Shown here piece after piece: positions 6,461 to 9,159 of a DNA stretch of 9,159 nucleotides; position 1 is the first letter of the stretch, and every line of letters starts with the position of its first letter. Both the position numbers and the translations under genes were made by a program. The DNA is from CAYFVU01 sp964346645 (lineage in GTDB: Bacteria > Spirochaetota > Spirochaetia > DSM-16054 > Sediminispirochaetaceae), in the NCBI GenBank assembly GCA_964346645.1, contig CAYFVU010000123.1, positions 1-9,159 on the forward strand, read 5' to 3'. Under the pieces are notes generated by a model. That model was not told the origin of the DNA. It did not search any database and saw only the letters and a program-made list of their open reading frames with translations.

Positions 6461-7663
6461 AAACTTCGGCTCCGCGGTGCGGACCGAGCCGGGATAGACG
6501 ATCTCTTTTTTTCCGTTCTGCCACTGGATGAGCATGGGATTGTGGCCGACTTGCCGCCCGGTGTGGTCGACCTTGAATCTGCCGATGATGGTCACCGTGT
6601 TGAGTCCCGAGATGTAGTCGCTCAGTCTCTCGTGGTCGAGGCTGCCGGCGGCGGCGATCGCCTCGCCGAGGATGCGGCATGCGGAGAAGGCGGAGGCCGA
6701 GTGGTAGGTCGGCTCTTCGCCGGTAAAGGCTTCGTAGCTCGAAATGAACTCTTCGGTTCCGGGAAAGGGGATACGCTCATTCGGCTCCCACTGAGACGGG
6801 GCGAACACGCCCTCGGCGAAGGAGCCGACACGTCGGGAGAACGAGGGATCGATGGGGGTAATAGTCATAGCGGTCGCCTCGGGCCGGTAGTCCGACTTCT
6901 CCAACATTTCCAACAGCCGGTGTCCCACGGGAGGATAGCTGCAGACGATGAGCGCCCCGTTGCCTGCCTCCTCCACTCGGGGCCAGAGCTCTGCCATCTC
7001 TTTCGATCCAGGATCGATCCCGAAGAGTCGTATATCGGAGAGTCCCATTCTTCCCGCCCACTTGTGGGCGCCGTTTGCCGCATCGCGGTTGAAGGGATTC
7101 TTCTCGTAGACGATGCTCACCCCCTCTATGCCGTTTCGCGCGCAGAGGTCGAGAAAGCCGATGAAGAAGCGGTCGGCGGGAGCGTACATGCCGAATACGT
7201 GGGAGTAGCCGCTCCTCCAGATCTCGTCGCCCGCCGCTGCGGAGGCGATGAGCACGTAGCCATGCCGCTCGGTGATCTTCGCAACCTCGAGGGTAATGGG
7301 GGTCCCGTACGGGGAGAGCACGAGGTCGACCTCCTGGTTCTCGATGTAGTCGCGGTAGATACGTGCCGCCCGCTCCGGGTCGCTCCGGTCGTCCTTGATG
7401 GTCAGCTCGACGGGACGGCCGAGGAGACCCCCCTTCTCGTTTGTCTGCCGAACCCACAGCCTGTAGGCCTTCTCCATCATACCCGCCGGCTCGGCATAGG
7501 CGCCGGTAAGCGAGAGGCTCGCGCCTATCTTTACCGTCTCCTCCGCCGATTCCGTCTCATCTGCGACTGCATGCAGAACAGACGCGAACACTGCCCACAG
7601 CAGGAGCAGGGCAGCTGTACGGCAGACCGCCGCGATCGGAGTTCTCGGCCCGATTTTCCTCAT
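6458..7663 (-). CDS. Periplasmic ligand-binding protein, LivJ/AmiC-like (type 1 periplasmic binding fold)
   Basis: A 401-residue protein of the branched-chain amino acid/amide-type binding family (Peripla_BP_6). The N-terminus MRKIGPRTPI, a hydrophobic core AALLLLWAVFASVL and AVA before DETES form a type I signal peptide with no lipobox Cys, so it is a soluble periplasmic protein. The mature part opens with KIGASLSLTGAYAE and continues with NEKGGLLGRPVELTIKDDRSDPERAARIYRDYI and LVLSPYGTPITLEV, all classic family landmarks, and ends with the usual hinge and C-terminal helices. The ligand cannot be read from sequence; amino acids, amides or related small molecules are typical. An ATG at 7693 with a close GAGG is an alternative start, adding ten residues (MQKICEVDGH) that would make a poor signal n-region. 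No permease or ATPase gene follows; the next gene is a sensor kinase, so a sensory rather than a transport role is inferred. Confidence 0.9.
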   Translation of the reverse strand: MRKIGPRTPIAAVCRTAALLLLWAVFASVLHAVADETESAEETVKIGASLSLTGAYAEPAGMMEKAYRLWVRQTNEKGGLLGRPVELTIKDDRSDPERAARIYRDYIENQEVDLVLSPYGTPITLEVAKITERHGYVLIASAAAGDEIWRSGYSHVFGMYAPADRFFIGFLDLCARNGIEGVSIVYEKNPFNRDAANGAHKWAGRMGLSDIRLFGIDPGSKEMAELWPRVEEAGNGALIVCSYPPVGHRLLEMLEKSDYRPEATAMTITPIDPSFSRRVGSFAEGVFAPSQWEPNERIPFPGTEEFISSYEAFTGEEPTYHSASAFSACRILGEAIAAAGSLDHERLSDYISGLNTVTIIGRFKVDHTGRQVGHNPMLIQWQNGKKEIVYPGSVRTAEPKF

Positions 7664-7703
7664 GTGTCCATCTACCTCGCAAATTTTCTGCATCTACCCT
7701 CTA

Positions 7704-7718
7704 GTGTAATAGCTACAC
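7704..7718. repeat. Short inverted repeat upstream of the binding-protein gene
   Basis: GTGTA, 5 nt, TACAC is a perfect 5-bp-arm inverted repeat centred some 48 bp from the chosen start at 7663 and about 18 bp from the alternative ATG at 7693. It could be an operator or chance. The operon's own promoter is not obvious to me between here and the divergent exporter gene. Confidence 0.3.
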
Positions 7719-7753
7719 AAGATAAACGATAGTTTTTTTTCTCATCTCCGCTC

Positions 7754-7782
7754 TTGTGAAGTAAGGTTCAAATTCTTAGTAT
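7754..7782 (+). promoter_or_regulatory. Candidate promoter for the MATE exporter
   Basis: TTGTGA (7754-7759), 17 nt, TAGTAT (7777-7782) on the plus strand in an AT-rich stretch that contrasts with the GC-rich genes on both sides. Each hexamer matches consensus at 4 of 6 positions. Transcription would start near 7789, after the ATG at 7785, which favours a later translation start. Confidence 0.35.
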
Positions 7783-7859
7783 TAATGAAATATATGAAGA
7801 ATTTGAGACCTCGAGGCCGCACATCCCGCTCCCGGACACCCGCCTCCGTTAATCGCAGC

Positions 7860-7865
7860 AAGGAG
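7860..7865 (+). promoter_or_regulatory. Shine-Dalgarno deciding the MATE gene start
   Basis: AAGGAG lies 9 nt before the GTG at 7875. The upstream in-frame ATGs at 7785 and 7794 have no comparable site, so this supports the GTG start. It could instead be Lys-Glu codons of a longer protein. Confidence 0.45.
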
Positions 7866-7874
7866 CTCGATCTC

Positions 7875-9159
7875 GTGAGCGATCCCATCCCCGGACTCAT
7901 CTTCCGGATCGCCCTGCCGGCGAGCGTCGGCTACTTCTTCAACACCATGTTCAACGTGGTGGACACCTACTTCGCCGGACGCCTCTCTACCGACTCGCTC
8001 GCTGCCTTAGGGCTCTCTTTTCCCCTCTTTATGCTGATCCTCTCGGTCGGCGTGGGCATAGGCGCGGGGACGAACGCCCTCATCGCCAATGCGCTGGGGG
8101 CCGGCGAGCAGCAAAAGGCCTCCATGTACCAGGCCCAGGCGGTCTCCTTCGCCGCCCTCACCACCGTGGCCGTCGCCCTCCCCCTCTTTCTGGCCCTCGT
8201 TCCCCTGTTCCGCTTCTTCGACGCGGAGGCAGGTGTGCTCGAAGGCGGTGTCGGCTACATGCGGGTCATCGCCGGCGGCGGCATCTTCATCGTTCTGGCG
8301 AACACCCTCAACGCGGGGCTGCAGGCGCGGGGAAAGACCACCGTCTTCCGCAACTTCCTCGTCCTCGGCTTTCTGCTGAACATCGGGCTCGATCCCCTCT
8401 TCATGTTTACCTTCGGCTGGGAGGAGGCCGGCGTGGGGGCGGCGACGATTATGGTGAACGTGTTGGGAGTCTTCTGGGTGGGGCGCGCCCTTGTACGGGT
8501 GGAAGGCCTGGCCGGGCGTTCGGCCTCGGATTTCGTGCCGCGCCGCTCCTACGTGCGGGAGATCGCCGGCCAGTCGATTCCCGCGGGGCTCAACTTCCTG
8601 ACCATTGCCCTCGGGGCCTTCGTGATAAACTACTTCGTCAGCCGTTTCGGCCGGGACGCGGTGGCCGCCTACGGGACGGCCCTCAGGATAGAGCAGATCG
8701 CCCTCCTGCCGACCATAGGCATAAGCGTGGCCCTCGCCTCGATGGTGGGCCAGAACAACGGCGCCGGACGGCTCGACCGGGTAAAGGGCTCCTACCGCAG
8801 CTCCCTCGCCTTCGCCTTCGGCGCCATGGTGCTGATCCTTACGCCGGTGGTGATCTTCGCCCCCTTCCTGCTGCGCATCTTCACCGACACCGCCGAGGTC
8901 GTGCGAATAGGCCGCATCTACCTCTACATCCAGGTGCTGACCTTCTTCAGCTACATCGTCCTGAACCAGTCGAACTCGGTCCTGCAGGGGCTCAAGCGCC
9001 CGGCGATGATAATGTGGGTAGGCGTCTACCGCCAGCTGATCGCCCCCTTCATCATCTTCCCCCTCTTCATCGGCCCGGTCGGCCTCGGCCTGCACGGGGT
9101 CTGGTGGGGCCTGGTGGCCGTCAACTGGTCCGCCGCCCTCTGGATCCTCCTCTGGACGC
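7875..9159 (+). CDS. MATE-family multidrug/Na+-coupled exporter, C-terminus cut by window end
   Basis: The frame runs open to the last base, giving about 428 residues from GTG 7875; family members have about 440-470, so only the last helix end is missing. Near the start DPIPGLIFRIALPASVGYFF leads into TM1 with the family signature NVVDTYFAGRLSTDSLAALG. The second half repeats the pattern with QSIPAGLNFLTIALGAFVIN, FGRDAVAAYGTALRIEQI and VALASMVGQNNGAGRLDRV, the matching motif of the C-terminal bundle. Twelve hydrophobic segments are expected and about that many are seen. It is an inner-membrane secondary antiporter exporting cationic drugs or metabolites in exchange for Na+ or H+. The frame is open upstream to ATG 7785, but those 30 codons (Arg/Ser-rich, with AGA, CGA and CCT codons) do not share the strongly G/C-ending codon use of the gene. 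It is divergent from the binding-protein/kinase operon, whose signalling might control it; that is speculative. Confidence 0.92.
   Translation, partial: MSDPIPGLIFRIALPASVGYFFNTMFNVVDTYFAGRLSTDSLAALGLSFPLFMLILSVGVGIGAGTNALIANALGAGEQQKASMYQAQAVSFAALTTVAVALPLFLALVPLFRFFDAEAGVLEGGVGYMRVIAGGGIFIVLANTLNAGLQARGKTTVFRNFLVLGFLLNIGLDPLFMFTFGWEEAGVGAATIMVNVLGVFWVGRALVRVEGLAGRSASDFVPRRSYVREIAGQSIPAGLNFLTIALGAFVINYFVSRFGRDAVAAYGTALRIEQIALLPTIGISVALASMVGQNNGAGRLDRVKGSYRSSLAFAFGAMVLILTPVVIFAPFLLRIFTDTAEVVRIGRIYLYIQVLTFFSYIVLNQSNSVLQGLKRPAMIMWVGVYRQLIAPFIIFPLFIGPVGLGLHGVWWGLVAVNWSAALWILLWT

Noticed and set aside
6542..7732. 396-codon plus-strand open frame opposite the binding-protein gene
   Set aside because: It is a shadow of a well-supported minus-strand gene with clear family motifs. 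The translated product is Gly/Arg/Val-rich with no recognisable domain and no ribosome site.
7733..7740. Run of eight T residues
   Set aside because: No GC-rich stem precedes it on the plus strand, and it lies in the divergent promoter region, so it is not a terminator.
8007..9095. 362-codon minus-strand open frame opposite the MATE gene
   Set aside because: Its His/Glu/Gly/Ala-rich, low-complexity translation is typical of the antisense of a GC-rich membrane protein gene. The plus strand carries clear MATE signatures.

Overview
The window reads as ordinary chromosomal DNA, roughly 55-60% GC by eye, from a free-living bacterium that probably has two membranes. The substrate-binding protein has a cleavable type I signal peptide rather than a lipobox, which suits a periplasm. 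The HisKA_2-type sensor kinases, the GT4 glycolipid-type glycosyltransferase and frequent ATA codons would fit a Spirochaetota member such as a Spirochaeta/Sediminispirochaeta relative. That placement is inference and no marker gene is present to settle it.

Layout. Positions 1-1551 (+) carry the middle and C-terminal part of a transglutaminase-like protein followed by two and a half copies of a ~118-residue repeat; both gene ends are missing. A 100-N scaffold gap (1552-1651) cuts it off. A short minus-strand open frame (1652-1689) emerges from the right of the gap and may be the start of another gene. Positions 1785-3557 (-) encode a membrane sensor histidine kinase with a large Cache-like sensor. 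It is divergent from a GT4 glycosyltransferase at 3716-4948 (+). The 158-bp region between them holds two back-to-back sigma70-like promoters and a double palindrome. The glycosyltransferase converges on a second kinase (5025-6449, -) at a six-unit 10-bp tandem repeat. That kinase is the second gene of a tight two-gene operon whose first gene (6458-7663, -) is a LivJ/AmiC-like periplasmic binding protein. Divergent from the operon is a MATE-family exporter (7875-9159, +), cut off by the window end.

How the parts fit. The binding protein and second kinase are almost certainly co-translated (the stop codon lies inside the Shine-Dalgarno of the next gene), and no permease or ATPase gene follows. 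The simplest inference is ligand sensing: the binding protein presents a small solute to the kinase. The two kinases are clear paralogues in their catalytic halves (EIHHRVKNNLN motif) but have unlike sensors, and neither has a response regulator in view. The glycosyltransferase probably acts at the membrane on a glycolipid or polysaccharide acceptor. I see no mobile element, CRISPR array, RNA gene or defence cassette. Nothing here demands a new biological system; the points most worth a second look are the transglutaminase repeat protein, the binding-protein/kinase pair, the near-leaderless glycosyltransferase promoter with its palindromes, and the 10-bp repeat.
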